A DNA stretch of 64,000 nucleotides from Chitinophaga cymbidii (GCF_007992715.1 NZ_BKAU01000001.1:2232001-2296000); one strand, 5' to 3'. Positions 49,330-59,064 are shown, numbered from the stretch's first letter. Translations and numbers: made by a program. The notes: a model not told the origin generated them from the letters alone.

Positions 49330-50781
49330 ATGGCTGCTGTTCCCGAACACATACAATTGCAACACCTGGGCTGGAGGGCGGGTTTTGGCGAAAGTCTTCC
49401 CGTGATCCGCTCCTGGGCCAAAAAGCGGCGCAAGGAAGTAGTGCGCAAACTGGTCCTCGGTCCCGAATCCGACCTGAACCCCGTAAAGGTGGTGGATGAA
49501 ACGGACCTCCCCGATTACAGGAGAGCGAAGAACATGGGCGCCGAAGAGCGGAAGATGCTGCAGCGCATGAATACCAACGGCATCAAAGACCTCAGCGTGC
49601 TATGGACCCACGCGATGATCGACAGCGACCATCCGCTGCGTGAAAAAATGGGCCTCTTCTGGCACGGGCACTTCGCCTGCCGCACGCAGAACGTATTGTT
49701 CAACCAGCAGCTCCTGCAGGTGATCCGGCAACACGGACTGGGCAACTTCGGCACGCTGCTCTCGGAGGTATCCAAAACCCCCGCCATGCTGGCTTTCCTG
49801 AACAACCAGCAAAACCGCAAGCAAAGGCCGAACGAGAACTTCGCGCGGGAAGTGATGGAGCTTTTCACGATGGGGCAGGGCAGCGGATACACGGAAAAGG
49901 ATATCAAGGAAGCAGCCAGGGCGTTCACCGGCTGGTCGTACGATCAGGTGGGACAATTCAGGTTCCGCAAAAATACCCATGATGAAGGCGTAAAGACCAT
50001 CCTCGGTAAAACCGGCAATTTCAACGGCGATGATGTGATCAAAATATTGCTCGAACAAAAACAGACCGCGAAATACATCACCCGGAAGATCTACAAATAC
50101 TTCGTCAATGAAGAAAACCCGGATGAAACCCACATCGCGCACCTCGCTGATAAATTCTATCAATCCGGCTACGACCTCCGCGCGTTGATGCAGGAGATCT
50201 TTATGGCGGACTGGTTTTACGAGGAAAAGAACATCGGCAGCCGCATCAAATCTCCCATGGAACTGCTGATCGGCCTGCGCAGGGCCATTCCTATGCGGTT
50301 CGAGCAGGAGGAGGCCATGCTGGTATTCCAGCGGGTAATGGGACAAACGCTTTTTTATCCGCCTAACGTAGCCGGCTGGCCCGGCGGCAGAAGCTGGATA
50401 GACAGCTCCAGCCTCATGTTCCGGATGCGCGTTCCGCAGATCATCCTGTATTCGCAGGAATTCAATGTGAAGCCCAAAGAGATCACACCGGAAATGGGCG
50501 AAGGGCAGAATTACAAGATGACGATGCAGGTGAACGAATTTCTGCGGAAGCAATATGCCCGCAGGGTGAATGCGGACATCGACTGGACGGCCTATATCGC
50601 GGGGTATAAAGATGTGCCGCGCGAAGCGCTGGCAGACAGCATCGCGCAGAGCCTGCTGGTGAAAAATGAAAAGATCGATAAAAGTCTGCTTGAAAAATAT
50701 TCAGATACATCCACCCGTGATAATTACATCAAAACGATCACCATCGATGTAATGAGCACGCCGGAATATCAACTTTGTTAA
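49330..50781 (+). CDS. DUF1800 family protein
   Basis: 483 residues. The DUF1800 pattern is seen: QHLGWRAGFGESLPVIRSWA at the start, then HAMIDSDHPLREKMGLFWHG near 115, NFAREVMELFTMGQGSGYTE, FTGWSYDQVGQFRF and PNVAGWPGGRSWIDSSSL near 370. No signal peptide is clear, but the partner DUF1501 gene directly after it has a Tat signal. The two families are nearly always paired; their function is not known. The two genes are 11 bases apart. Confidence 0.93.
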   Translation: MAAVPEHIQLQHLGWRAGFGESLPVIRSWAKKRRKEVVRKLVLGPESDLNPVKVVDETDLPDYRRAKNMGAEERKMLQRMNTNGIKDLSVLWTHAMIDSDHPLREKMGLFWHGHFACRTQNVLFNQQLLQVIRQHGLGNFGTLLSEVSKTPAMLAFLNNQQNRKQRPNENFAREVMELFTMGQGSGYTEKDIKEAARAFTGWSYDQVGQFRFRKNTHDEGVKTILGKTGNFNGDDVIKILLEQKQTAKYITRKIYKYFVNEENPDETHIAHLADKFYQSGYDLRALMQEIFMADWFYEEKNIGSRIKSPMELLIGLRRAIPMRFEQEEAMLVFQRVMGQTLFYPPNVAGWPGGRSWIDSSSLMFRMRVPQIILYSQEFNVKPKEITPEMGEGQNYKMTMQVNEFLRKQYARRVNADIDWTAYIAGYKDVPREALADSIAQSLLVKNEKIDKSLLEKYSDTSTRDNYIKTITIDVMSTPEYQLC

Positions 50782-50792
50782 AATCTGCTACT

Positions 50793-51995
50793 ATGACCTT
50801 ACATATCAACAGGCGCCGTTTTCTGCAGGTAGGCTCGCTCGCTTCCGCCAGCCTGATGCTGCCGAAGTTCCTCAAGGCGATGGAACAGGGCCACCTGGTG
50901 CCCCCCGGCAACAAAGTGCTCGTGGTCGTGCAGCTGTCCGGCGGCAACGACGGCCTCAACACCGTGATCCCTTACCGCAACGATATTTATTACCGGATGC
51001 GCCCCCAGCTGGGCATCAAACGGGAAAAAGCGCTCGCGCTGAATGATGAACTCGGTATCCATCCCGCGCTGGAAAGCTTCAAATCACTGTATGACGAAGG
51101 ATCGCTCGGCGTGCTGAACAGCGTGGGATATCCCAACCCCAACCGCTCGCACTTCCGGTCTATGGACATCTGGCAAAGCGCCAGCGATTCCGAAGAGAAC
51201 TGGAGCACGGGCTGGCTGGGCCGCTACCTGGACGTGCAATGCAAGGATTGCGACAAACCTACGCAGGCGCTGGAAATAGACGATACGCTCAGCCTGGCCA
51301 TGAAAGGCGATCATGTGAAAGGTCTGGCGCTCACCGATCCCAACCGGCTGTTCGGCGCCAGCAACGATAAATACTTCCGGGAACTGCTCGCCAAACAGCA
51401 TGCGGACGAACATCAGAACGTAGGCTATCTCTACAAGACGATGGCGGAAACAATCTCTTCGGCCGCTTACATCCGCCAGCAATTCAAAACGTACAAGAGC
51501 AAAGAGTCCTATCCCAATTCGGAGCTGGGCCGTAACATGAAGACCATCGCGGAACTGATCATGACGGATATCAATACCAGCGTATACTACGTTTCGCACG
51601 GCAGCTTTGATACGCATGTGGGGCAGGAGAACCAGCAGAAACGCCTGTTCGATCAGCTGAATGAAGCGCTGAAAGTTTTTGTGGGCGACCTGAAAAAGAA
51701 CAACCGCTTCCAGGACGTGCTGGTGATGACCTTCTCCGAATTTGGCCGCCGCGTTGGGCAGAATGCGAGTGGTGGTACGGACCACGGCACGGCGAACAAC
51801 ATGTTCCTGATCGGCGGGGGATTGAAAGAAAAGGGCGTGCTCAATGAAGGGCCTGACCTGACGAACCTGAAAGACGGGGACCTGCAGTATAAAGTGGATT
51901 TCAAAAGCGTGTACGCCACGCTGCTGAACAAATGGTTAGGGGCGGATGACCAGATGATCCTGAAAAAGAAATACGAGCATTTGTCGTTTATCTGA
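50793..51995 (+). CDS. DUF1501 family protein, Tat-exported
   Basis: 400 residues from the ATG at 50793 (MTLHINRRRFLQVGSLASAS), preferred to a TTG 18 bases upstream that overlaps the previous stop. The N-terminus is a twin-arginine signal (RRRFLQ). The alkaline-phosphatase-like fold of DUF1501 follows: VVVQLSGGNDGLNTVIPYRN, SFKSLYDEGSLGVLNSVGYP, SHFRSMDIWQSASDS, YYVSHGSFDTHVGQEN and VMTFSEFGRRVGQNASGGTD, HGTANNMFLIGG. His and Asp positions for metals are in place. It is the partner of the DUF1800 protein. Confidence 0.95.
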   Translation: MTLHINRRRFLQVGSLASASLMLPKFLKAMEQGHLVPPGNKVLVVVQLSGGNDGLNTVIPYRNDIYYRMRPQLGIKREKALALNDELGIHPALESFKSLYDEGSLGVLNSVGYPNPNRSHFRSMDIWQSASDSEENWSTGWLGRYLDVQCKDCDKPTQALEIDDTLSLAMKGDHVKGLALTDPNRLFGASNDKYFRELLAKQHADEHQNVGYLYKTMAETISSAAYIRQQFKTYKSKESYPNSELGRNMKTIAELIMTDINTSVYYVSHGSFDTHVGQENQQKRLFDQLNEALKVFVGDLKKNNRFQDVLVMTFSEFGRRVGQNASGGTDHGTANNMFLIGGGLKEKGVLNEGPDLTNLKDGDLQYKVDFKSVYATLLNKWLGADDQMILKKKYEHLSFI

Positions 51996-52002
51996 TCAAT
52001 GA

Positions 52003-52038
52003 AAACGGCCCCGTTGCAGGGGCCGTTTCTTTTATATG
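52003..52038 (+). terminator. Terminator after the DUF1501 gene
   Basis: Arms AAACGGCCCC (52003-52012) and GGGGCCGTTT (52019-52028), 6-base loop, then CTTTT. The next 35 bases repeat it imperfectly. Confidence 0.9.
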
Positions 52039-52073
52039 TTTTGCCCTGTTGCGGGGGCTGTTCCTTTTATATG
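52008..52073. repeat. Tandem duplicated terminator
   Basis: The 31 bases at 52008-52038 and 52043-52073 agree at 27 positions (gcccYgttgcRggggcYgttYcttttatatg). The second copy has a weaker stem. It appears to be a short tandem duplication of the terminator. Confidence 0.75.
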
Positions 52074-52088
52074 CCTGCGAAATCTGGC

Positions 52089-53021
52089 TTACTGCGCCAC
52101 CTTGTCATACGCGGCTTTCGCGATCTGCGCGATCGTTGCTTCGCGGGTGGCTTCATCCGATCTTGCATTCATCACATATACCACGATGGCGAGTTTTTGT
52201 CCGTTCGGCAGCACGATGATCCCCGCATCGTTCGTAGCGGCGGCCACGCCGTCCCGCACACCGGAAGTACCTGTTTTATGCGCCACGGGCGTACCGACGG
52301 GCAGCAGACCTTTGAGGCGTTTGGGGCCAGTGGAGGTTTTCAGCATGATGTCCCACAGAAAATCATTGCTGGTTTTGGAGAGCGCGGAGCCTTTGTGCAG
52401 GATGTCCAGCAGCTGCACCATGGCGGAAGGCGCGCAGAAATTGGTGAACTGCACGTCCCATGCGCTGGCCATTTTGGCTTCGCTGGCCACGATGGCGATC
52501 TGCTTTACGCCGAGGCCATGTACGTAGTCATTGATCGCGGCTTCGCCGCCGGCGAGATCGATAAGGAGGTCGCAGGCGATGTTATCGCTTTGGGACACCA
52601 TGTATTCCAGCAGCTGCGCCAGCGTCTGATCCACATTGCCATCGGGGAATGCATCGCGCAGCGGGCTCCAGGTGCCGGGCACCATCCATTTTTTATCGAT
52701 ATAGATCTTTTGTTCCAGCTTCATTTTCCCTTCGTCCACCTGGTGCAGAATAGCCATGGCGATGGGGAATTTGAAGACGCTTTGCATCGGGTAAACCGGG
52801 TCGTTCTGGAAGTTCAGGGTGTCGCGGGTGTGCAGGTTCATGATGCCGACGCCTACGGTTCCGCCGGAGCGTGCCGCGATGGCGGCAATTTCATTGCGCA
52901 GGCTGTCGCTCAGCCCCGGCGCTTCGGATGCGGTGGAATCAGCGGAATTATTGCGGGTGGCGGGCGCATTGCATGCGGCCATGAGAAATAATGTTGCGGC
53001 GGAGATCGCGGTCAGCTTCAT
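52089..53021 (-). CDS. Class A beta-lactamase, lipoprotein type
   Basis: 310 residues. The signal has a lipobox (LFLMAACNAPA), so the enzyme is anchored in the periplasm. The Ser70 motif is MQSVFKFPIAMAI (S-V-F-K) near residue 82, the SDN motif is QSDNIACDLL near 144, and the Lys-Thr-Gly motif is AHKTGTSG near 250. The omega loop has IVASEAKMASAWDVQFTNF, so Glu166 is likely the Glu of SEAKM. This fits the A2-type (PER/CfxA-like) of Bacteroidota. It hydrolyses beta-lactams; the spectrum cannot be told. Confidence 0.93.
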   Translation of the reverse strand: MKLTAISAATLFLMAACNAPATRNNSADSTASEAPGLSDSLRNEIAAIAARSGGTVGVGIMNLHTRDTLNFQNDPVYPMQSVFKFPIAMAILHQVDEGKMKLEQKIYIDKKWMVPGTWSPLRDAFPDGNVDQTLAQLLEYMVSQSDNIACDLLIDLAGGEAAINDYVHGLGVKQIAIVASEAKMASAWDVQFTNFCAPSAMVQLLDILHKGSALSKTSNDFLWDIMLKTSTGPKRLKGLLPVGTPVAHKTGTSGVRDGVAAATNDAGIIVLPNGQKLAIVVYVMNARSDEATREATIAQIAKAAYDKVAQ

Positions 53022-53051
53022 ATAGTCAGGTGTTTGGGTGCATCAAGTTAT

Positions 53052-53083
53052 AAAAAAGGTCATCACGATGTATCGCGATGACC
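53052..53083 (-). terminator. Terminator after the lipoprotein gene
   Basis: Arms GGTCATC (53058-53064) and GATGACC (53077-53083), extended inside by CGAT/ATCG, with T6 on the minus strand (52-57). It ends the OPT-lipoprotein transcript before the beta-lactamase gene. Confidence 0.85.
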
Positions 53084-53107
53084 ATATAATTTGCAGGATT
53101 TTTCCGG

Positions 53108-53620
53108 TTAGTAATAATTCCGGTATACTACTTTGAAATATCCGTCTTTCACGGTTTTCAGGCTGCCGTCGTCCTCGCTTACCAGTGTGCCGTTGAACTG
53201 GCCGGTCACCAGGGAATCTTTTAATTGATGAATGATGATGGTGAAATCGCCGAACTGGTCATCCGCTGTGATCAGCTCCAGCGAGGAACTCATTTCCATG
53301 ACCATGCCGGTGCCGGGCGCGGTATTCCGGTACACGCCGGGCGTGATGTCCGCGGAAGCGGAAGTGACGCGGATGTTGATCACGTCCTTTTCATAACTGT
53401 ATCCCGAGATCAGCAGCTCCGCCCGGTCGTTGGCGGGGTCCGTGTCCGTCAGGTTACCGGGTGAATAATAGGCCCGGTGGCTCTGTTCAGACAGCACCAC
53501 CTTGTTGTCCATTTTAAAGGAGATGAACTTGCGCGTGGGCGTTACATCTTCGTTGGACTTGCAGGCGGCCAGCAGCAGGAGAAAAGCAGCCGCGCCTGAC
53601 AGGGACAATTTTCCAGGCAT
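53108..53620 (-). CDS. Lipoprotein of unknown function
   Basis: 170 residues from the ATG at 53620 (MPGKLSLSGAAAFLLLLAAC), preferred to a TTG upstream. The lipobox Cys follows LLLLAA. The mature protein is beta-rich: KFISFKMDNKVVLSEQSHRA, ELLISGYSYEKDVINIRVTS, FTIIIHQLKDSLVTGQFNG and DDGSLKTVKDGYFKVVYRN. The layout resembles small single-domain lipoproteins common in Chitinophaga-like genomes. It follows the OPT transporter by 24 bases and is probably in the same transcript. Confidence 0.78.
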   Translation of the reverse strand: MPGKLSLSGAAAFLLLLAACKSNEDVTPTRKFISFKMDNKVVLSEQSHRAYYSPGNLTDTDPANDRAELLISGYSYEKDVINIRVTSASADITPGVYRNTAPGTGMVMEMSSSLELITADDQFGDFTIIIHQLKDSLVTGQFNGTLVSEDDGSLKTVKDGYFKVVYRNYY

Positions 53621-53644
53621 AGGATAATACCGTTTTATGATCAA

Positions 53645-55714
53645 TTATAATTTTTCGATCGATGTCTGTTTTTGCCGGCCGATGCGGTACAGTACATATC
53701 CCATCGTTGCAAAGAACAATACGCCAAGCAATTGATAGCCTCCGCTTCCGAGCAAGCCGCTCAGTCCATGTTCCGCATTCACTTTCTTCAATCCTTCCGC
53801 TACATTTTCATTCACGGAAAGCACGGCTACGATCACCCCGGCTACCGCACCGCCCGCTACCAGGCCGGTCGCGAAAAGGTTGCCTTTGCCCAGCTCTTCT
53901 TCTTCCGCGCTCAGCTGTATGCCGGAGCGTTTCTGCTTCCATTCCACCAGCCCGCGGATAGCGCCGCCGATGAAAATGGGAAGCGTGGTGGACAACGGAA
54001 GATAAGCGCCTACCGCGAAGGACAGGGACTTGACGCCGCAGAGTTCCAGTGTGATGGCAATGAACACGCCTACGAGCACGAATTGCCAGTCGAGGTTAAA
54101 GGACAGAATACCTTTAATGAGTGTAGCCATCAGTGTAGCCTGGGGCGCTGCATATTTTTCGGTGCCGATGGCATGCTGAATACCCTGTGAGGCCATTTCC
54201 GCCGTGGGCGTATCCAATATGTGCACCGTCCATCCGATCACGAGCGAAGAAACGATCGCTCCGATAAATAACGCAATTTGCTGGTTTCTTGGTGTGGCGC
54301 CGACAATATATCCTGATTTCAGGTCCTGCGAAGTGGCGCCCGCGTTGGCCGCGGCGATGCAGATCATGCCTCCTACCACCAGGGCCATCGGTTCAAAAAC
54401 TTTACCCGTCCATCCCACGGCAATGAATATCAGGCAGGTGCCCATGATGGTGGCGATGGTCATGCCTGAAATGGGATTGTTGCTGCTGCCGATGAGGCCT
54501 ACGATGCGGCTGCTCACCGTTACGAAGAACGCGCCGAAGATCACCACGAGCAAGCCGATCAGCAGCTTGTTCCAGATAGAATCGCCGGGCAGCTGCGGCA
54601 GCAGGGCCATCAGCAGGATAAGCGCGACGCTGCCGATGATCACCACCTTGAAGGAAATATCTCTTTCCGTTCTGGGTACGGCTTCGCTTTCATTCTTTTC
54701 TTTCAGTGATCCGAGGCTGTCTTTAAAGGATGATATGATGGTGGGGATGGTCTTCAGGAGTGTGATGAATCCTCCGGCTGCTACGGCGCCCGCGCCGATC
54801 TGCTTCACGTAGGCCTGGTAGATGGCGGAGGAATAATCGCTGAAGGTACGGGTGGCCGGGTCCCATCCGCCGGAGCCGCCGGCGGTGTTGAGGTCCGCCA
54901 GCAATCCGAGTTTAACGAGCTGCGTGGCGATAACTTCCGCGGGGATCAGCGAAGCCAGCAAAGGAATGAGGCATAACCATGCCAGCACCCCGCCCGCCAC
55001 CAGCACGCCCGCAATGCGGGGGCCGATGATGTAGCCCACGCCCAGGTATTCCGGCGTGATCTCGCCGCTGACCTTTGCGGAAGGGAAGATCTTGTTCGTC
55101 TGCCTCGTCAGAAAGGTGGGGGTTTCCGCGATCACATGCAGCACTTTTTGCAGCATGGCGTACACGAGCGCAAAGCCCAATCCCAGGAAAGCCGTTTTGG
55201 CAAACTCGCCTCCCTTTTCACCGGCTTTGAGCACGGAGCCGCAGGCGGTGCCTTCGGGGTAGGGCAATGTATCATGCTCTTTTACGATGAGCGACCGCCG
55301 CAGCGGGATCATCATGAGCGTACCGAGGATACCGCCAAAGATGGCGAGTATCAGGATAGTCATATAGTCGAAATAAGCCTCCCCGCTGCTCTGCCCCTGC
55401 TCGTTCGCGGAAAGGAACAGGAAACCCGGCAGGGTGAACACCACCCCTGCCGCGATCGATTCGCCGGCGGAGCCGGTGGTCTGAATGATGTTGTTCTCCA
55501 GGATGGTGGTTTTGAAGAACTTCCGTCCCAACGTAATGGCGATCACCGCAATGGGAATGGAAGCCGAAACCGTCAGTCCCGCTTTCAGGGCAAGGTATAC
55601 CGTGGCGGCGCCGAAGATCACACCCGCAACACATCCGAGGAGGATGGACTTGAGGGTTAATTCCTTCATCTTGACTTCGGGCGCTACAAAAGGCTTGAAT
55701 TTGTTGGACGACAT
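53645..55714 (-). CDS. OPT family oligopeptide transporter
   Basis: 689 residues with about 15 membrane helices. The start (MSSNKFKPFVAPEVKMKELT) leads into ILLGCVAGVIFGAATVYLAL, as in OPT proteins. The motif GSAGESIAAGVVFTLPGFLF near residue 85 and the SSNNPISGMTIATIMGTCLI segment near 415 are typical of the EspB/OPT group. Members take up oligopeptides or iron-siderophore complexes with protons. With the POT gene next to it (same strand), peptide uptake is likely. Confidence 0.94.
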   Translation of the reverse strand: MSSNKFKPFVAPEVKMKELTLKSILLGCVAGVIFGAATVYLALKAGLTVSASIPIAVIAITLGRKFFKTTILENNIIQTTGSAGESIAAGVVFTLPGFLFLSANEQGQSSGEAYFDYMTILILAIFGGILGTLMMIPLRRSLIVKEHDTLPYPEGTACGSVLKAGEKGGEFAKTAFLGLGFALVYAMLQKVLHVIAETPTFLTRQTNKIFPSAKVSGEITPEYLGVGYIIGPRIAGVLVAGGVLAWLCLIPLLASLIPAEVIATQLVKLGLLADLNTAGGSGGWDPATRTFSDYSSAIYQAYVKQIGAGAVAAGGFITLLKTIPTIISSFKDSLGSLKEKNESEAVPRTERDISFKVVIIGSVALILLMALLPQLPGDSIWNKLLIGLLVVIFGAFFVTVSSRIVGLIGSSNNPISGMTIATIMGTCLIFIAVGWTGKVFEPMALVVGGMICIAAANAGATSQDLKSGYIVGATPRNQQIALFIGAIVSSLVIGWTVHILDTPTAEMASQGIQHAIGTEKYAAPQATLMATLIKGILSFNLDWQFVLVGVFIAITLELCGVKSLSFAVGAYLPLSTTLPIFIGGAIRGLVEWKQKRSGIQLSAEEEELGKGNLFATGLVAGGAVAGVIVAVLSVNENVAEGLKKVNAEHGLSGLLGSGGYQLLGVLFFATMGYVLYRIGRQKQTSIEKL

Positions 55715-55784
55715 AAGGAGGTGTTAGGAGATGGATTTTCTGATTTAACCTATTAAATATAGTGATTTTTCATGGTATGTAAAT

Positions 55785-55817
55785 AAAAAATGCGGAGTGG
55801 GTGGCTCCGCATTTTTT
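55785..55817 (-). terminator. Terminator after the POT transporter gene
   Basis: Arms AAAAAATGCGGAG (55785-55797) and CTCCGCATTTTTT (55805-55817), 7-base loop. The stem ends in an A/T tract, giving T6 in the minus direction. It ends the POT transcript before the OPT gene. Confidence 0.9.
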
Positions 55818-55821
55818 ATCG

Positions 55822-57525
55822 CTATTGTGCGTTCATCATTTTCTGTAACTGTTTCGTGAGGCCGAACAGGATCAGGGAAGCGACCCCGGCCATGCCTACG
55901 AACAGCATGAAGAATTCGTAAAGGTTGCTCATATGGTAACCAAGGAACACCGTTGTTTTACCGTCCGGATACAAGGCGCTCAACTCGCCTGCGAGCTTGT
56001 TGGCAACAGCGTTGGCGAGGAACCATACCGCCATCAGCAGCGAAGCGAACTTGGCAGGCGCGAGCTTGTTCACCAGCGCGAGGCCGATGGGTGAAAGGCA
56101 AAGCTCACCCCAGGTATGCAGTGCGTACATGCCGATCAGGTACATCATGGTTACCTTCACACCCGGCGCCACGTCTTTCACGCCGAATGCTATCACGAGG
56201 TAGCCGATAGCCAGCAGCATGAGGCCCATGGCCATTTTGGTGGGGGATGACGGCTCATATTTCCCGAGTTTAAGCCAGATGAAGGCGAACAGGGGAGCGA
56301 AAGTGACTACGAAAATGGAGTTGAGGGACTGGAAGGTGCTGGCGGGCAGTTCCTTCACGGTGACGCTGCTGTCGCTGCCGGTCATCAGAGAAATGTTCAG
56401 GTACACGAGGTAAGCGGCGCCTGCTGCCAGCAGCAGGTAGATGATCATTCTTACGCCTTTCGGGTCTTCCTGCAGATTTTTGCGCGCGCTGGTGAAAGCT
56501 TTGTAGAGCACATACAGCAGGCCGGCGGAGAGAATGGAAACTACCCACAGCGGGATGTCGAGGTTCAGCTCGCGGTTGGTCTGCTCGTCCGCAAAGAAAG
56601 TAAGGGAAGCGCCCGCTTGCTCGAACGCGGCCCAGAAGAAGATTACGAAAAAGGCGACGATGAATATGACCGCGATTTTTTTCTTTTCAGCCACGGTCAG
56701 CTTCTTGTCGGAGAAGATCATGGCGCCGATGGCCAGTACGGCCAGCAGCAGCAGGTAGGTCAGGAACGGCACCACTTTGGCGTCTGTATACAACATGCCG
56801 ATCATGGCGCAGGACATGATGAAAAGACCAATGTACACGAGAACCATCTTGCCCTGCTTGGCGTCAGCCGGCGGTGTGCCGAGCGGCGTGCCATCGGGGC
56901 GGCGGATATAATGGTCTTTCAGCCAGCGGAAGGTGATCACGCTCAGCAGCATGGCAATGCCCGCGGCGAGGAACGACCATTTGAAATCGGCAGGATCGCC
57001 AGTATCGCCTACAGCGCCGCAGATCGCGGGGCCGAGGGCGCCGCCTACGTTGATGCCCATGTAAAAGATAGTATAAGCCGCATCTATCCGCCGGTCACCT
57101 TCATTATATAACTGACCCACCATTGAAGAAATGTTGGGCTTGAAGAAGCCGTTGCCAGCGATCATCACGCCCAGGCCGGTGAAGAACAGGAAGGTGGACA
57201 GCTGCGGAGAAGTGGTGTATACGGAAGCACATCCGAATAATATAAATTCCCCGAGCGCCATCAGCAAACCGCCGATGATAATGGACTGGCGGTTACCCCA
57301 GTACCGGTCTGCCACAAATCCGCCGATCAGCGGCGTGAGATAGGAAAGGCTGGTATAGCTGCCATATAAACTGGAAGCGAAAGCTTTGTCAAAAGCCAGG
57401 GCTTTGGTAAGGAAAAGCACGAGGATGGCCCGCATGCCATAATAGTTGAAACGTTCCCACATTTCAGTGGTAAATAACACGTACAGCCCCTTAGGGTGCC
57501 CTGTTGATGCTAGCTTCGCATTCAT
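55822..57525 (-). CDS. POT/PTR2 family peptide transporter
   Basis: 567 residues, about 12 to 14 membrane helices. The N-terminal signature FTTEMWERFNYYGMRAILVL (ExxERFxYYG) is the proton-binding motif of POT transporters, and GNGFFKPNISSMVGQLYNEG with FYMGINVGGALGPAICGAVG is the second signature. It takes up di- and tripeptides with protons. The gene is upstream of the OPT gene with its own terminator, so they are separate transcripts. Confidence 0.95.
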   Translation of the reverse strand: MNAKLASTGHPKGLYVLFTTEMWERFNYYGMRAILVLFLTKALAFDKAFASSLYGSYTSLSYLTPLIGGFVADRYWGNRQSIIIGGLLMALGEFILFGCASVYTTSPQLSTFLFFTGLGVMIAGNGFFKPNISSMVGQLYNEGDRRIDAAYTIFYMGINVGGALGPAICGAVGDTGDPADFKWSFLAAGIAMLLSVITFRWLKDHYIRRPDGTPLGTPPADAKQGKMVLVYIGLFIMSCAMIGMLYTDAKVVPFLTYLLLLAVLAIGAMIFSDKKLTVAEKKKIAVIFIVAFFVIFFWAAFEQAGASLTFFADEQTNRELNLDIPLWVVSILSAGLLYVLYKAFTSARKNLQEDPKGVRMIIYLLLAAGAAYLVYLNISLMTGSDSSVTVKELPASTFQSLNSIFVVTFAPLFAFIWLKLGKYEPSSPTKMAMGLMLLAIGYLVIAFGVKDVAPGVKVTMMYLIGMYALHTWGELCLSPIGLALVNKLAPAKFASLLMAVWFLANAVANKLAGELSALYPDGKTTVFLGYHMSNLYEFFMLFVGMAGVASLILFGLTKQLQKMMNAQ

Positions 57526-57780
57526 AAATGGTTAGTTTGATTCTAGTTGTTTTACTCTCAAATAAGCAGTTACGCAGAAAATAGAGGCGGCAATATAAAG
57601 AAAATCAGGTATCCCGGTGAAAAAACTGGCTTTTTTGGGTTTACTTTGCAAAAATTTTCCGGCTGCCCGGCCAGTGCCATGTAACCGGATCCCCCTCATA
57701 CTTATTACGTTTCAATTCATTATGAAACCGGGCACGATAAGCATTTCTGCGCGGTTCCATCAAGGCAATTTTGAAGACAA

Positions 57781-59064
57781 ATGAATATTTTACTTTTAGG
57801 AAGTGGTGGCCGGGAGCACGCCCTGGCATGGAAGATAGCACAAAGCGCCGCATGCAGCCAACTGTACATTGCCCCCGGAAATGCGGGCACAGCGGCGCAT
57901 GGCACGAACGTAAACATCGCGGTGAGCGACTTCGCGAAGATCCGGGACTTCTGTATAGACAATAAAATAGACATGCTGATACCCGGCTCGGAAGAGCCGC
58001 TGGTACTGGGGATATATGATTTCTTCAAATCAGACGCGGCCTTGCAGCACATTCCGGTGATCGGCCCGTCCAAAGAAGGCGCGCAGCTGGAAGGCAGCAA
58101 AGCCTTTGCCAAGCAGTTCATGCAGCGCCACCAGATCCCTACCGCTGCGTACCGCGAGTTCGATGAAAGCAATTTCGATGAAGGCGTGGCCTACCTGCGC
58201 CAGCACACCGTTCCCATTGTGCTGAAGGCGGACGGCCTCGCGGCGGGCAAAGGGGTAGTGATCACCTCCTCCCACGATGAGGCGGTAGCGGAGTTTGAAG
58301 AGATGATCAAAGCGGCGAAGTTCGGGGAGGCCAGTAAGAAAGTGGTGATAGAGCAGTTCCTCACCGGCATCGAGCTATCGGTTTTTGTGCTGACGGACGG
58401 CAAGCACTATAAAATATTACCCACCGCGAAAGACTACAAGCGCATTGGCGAAGGGGATACCGGGCTGAACACCGGCGGGATGGGCGCCGTATCGCCGGTG
58501 CCATTTGCACAGGGGGAATTTATGCGGAAGGTGGAAGATCATATCATCCGCCCCACAGTGGATGGTTTGGCAAAGGAGGGGATCGTGTACCAGGGCTTCA
58601 TATTTTTCGGATTGATCAATGTGGATGGGGAGCCTTATGTGATCGAATATAACTGCCGGATGGGCGATCCGGAAACGGAAGTGGTGATACCGCGCCTGCA
58701 GAATGACCTGCCGGAGCTGTTCTCCGCCGTGCAGCGGCAGCAGCTGGATGCCGTGCAGATCGTGGAAGATCCGCGCGTGGCTGCTACGGTGATGCTGGTA
58801 AGCAAAGGATATCCGGAGGCATACGAGAAAGGCAAGCCCATTACGGAAGTGCCGGCGCCGGCCAAAGACCAGCTGGTGTTCCATGCGGGCACCAAAGCGG
58901 ACGGCGATAAAGTGCTGACGAACGGCGGGCGTGTAATGACCGTTACATCTTTGGCAGGCGATTTGCAGATAGCGCTCGCTCACTCCAGGCAGACGGCCGA
59001 AAACATTCAGTTCGAGGGCAAGTATTACAGGAGAGATATTGGATATGAGTTCATTAGCGGATGA
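57781..59064 (+). CDS. purD: Phosphoribosylamine--glycine ligase
   Basis: 427 residues, ATP-grasp. The start MNILLLGSGGREHALAWKIA and the signature NCRMGDPETEVVIPRLQND near 290 fit PurD. APITVLKADGLAAGKGVVI-type binding (VPIVLKADGLAAGKGVVITS) is the ATP loop. It joins glycine to phosphoribosylamine in purine synthesis. A 255-base A/T-rich region lies upstream (57526-57780) without another gene; a GTTTCA/TGAAAC hairpin is at 57709-57728, but I see no riboswitch. Confidence 0.97.
   Translation: MNILLLGSGGREHALAWKIAQSAACSQLYIAPGNAGTAAHGTNVNIAVSDFAKIRDFCIDNKIDMLIPGSEEPLVLGIYDFFKSDAALQHIPVIGPSKEGAQLEGSKAFAKQFMQRHQIPTAAYREFDESNFDEGVAYLRQHTVPIVLKADGLAAGKGVVITSSHDEAVAEFEEMIKAAKFGEASKKVVIEQFLTGIELSVFVLTDGKHYKILPTAKDYKRIGEGDTGLNTGGMGAVSPVPFAQGEFMRKVEDHIIRPTVDGLAKEGIVYQGFIFFGLINVDGEPYVIEYNCRMGDPETEVVIPRLQNDLPELFSAVQRQQLDAVQIVEDPRVAATVMLVSKGYPEAYEKGKPITEVPAPAKDQLVFHAGTKADGDKVLTNGGRVMTVTSLAGDLQIALAHSRQTAENIQFEGKYYRRDIGYEFISG

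Noticed and set aside
57526..57780. Possible purine riboswitch before purD
   Set aside because: The conserved core of purine or PRPP riboswitches was not found; only a short hairpin is present.
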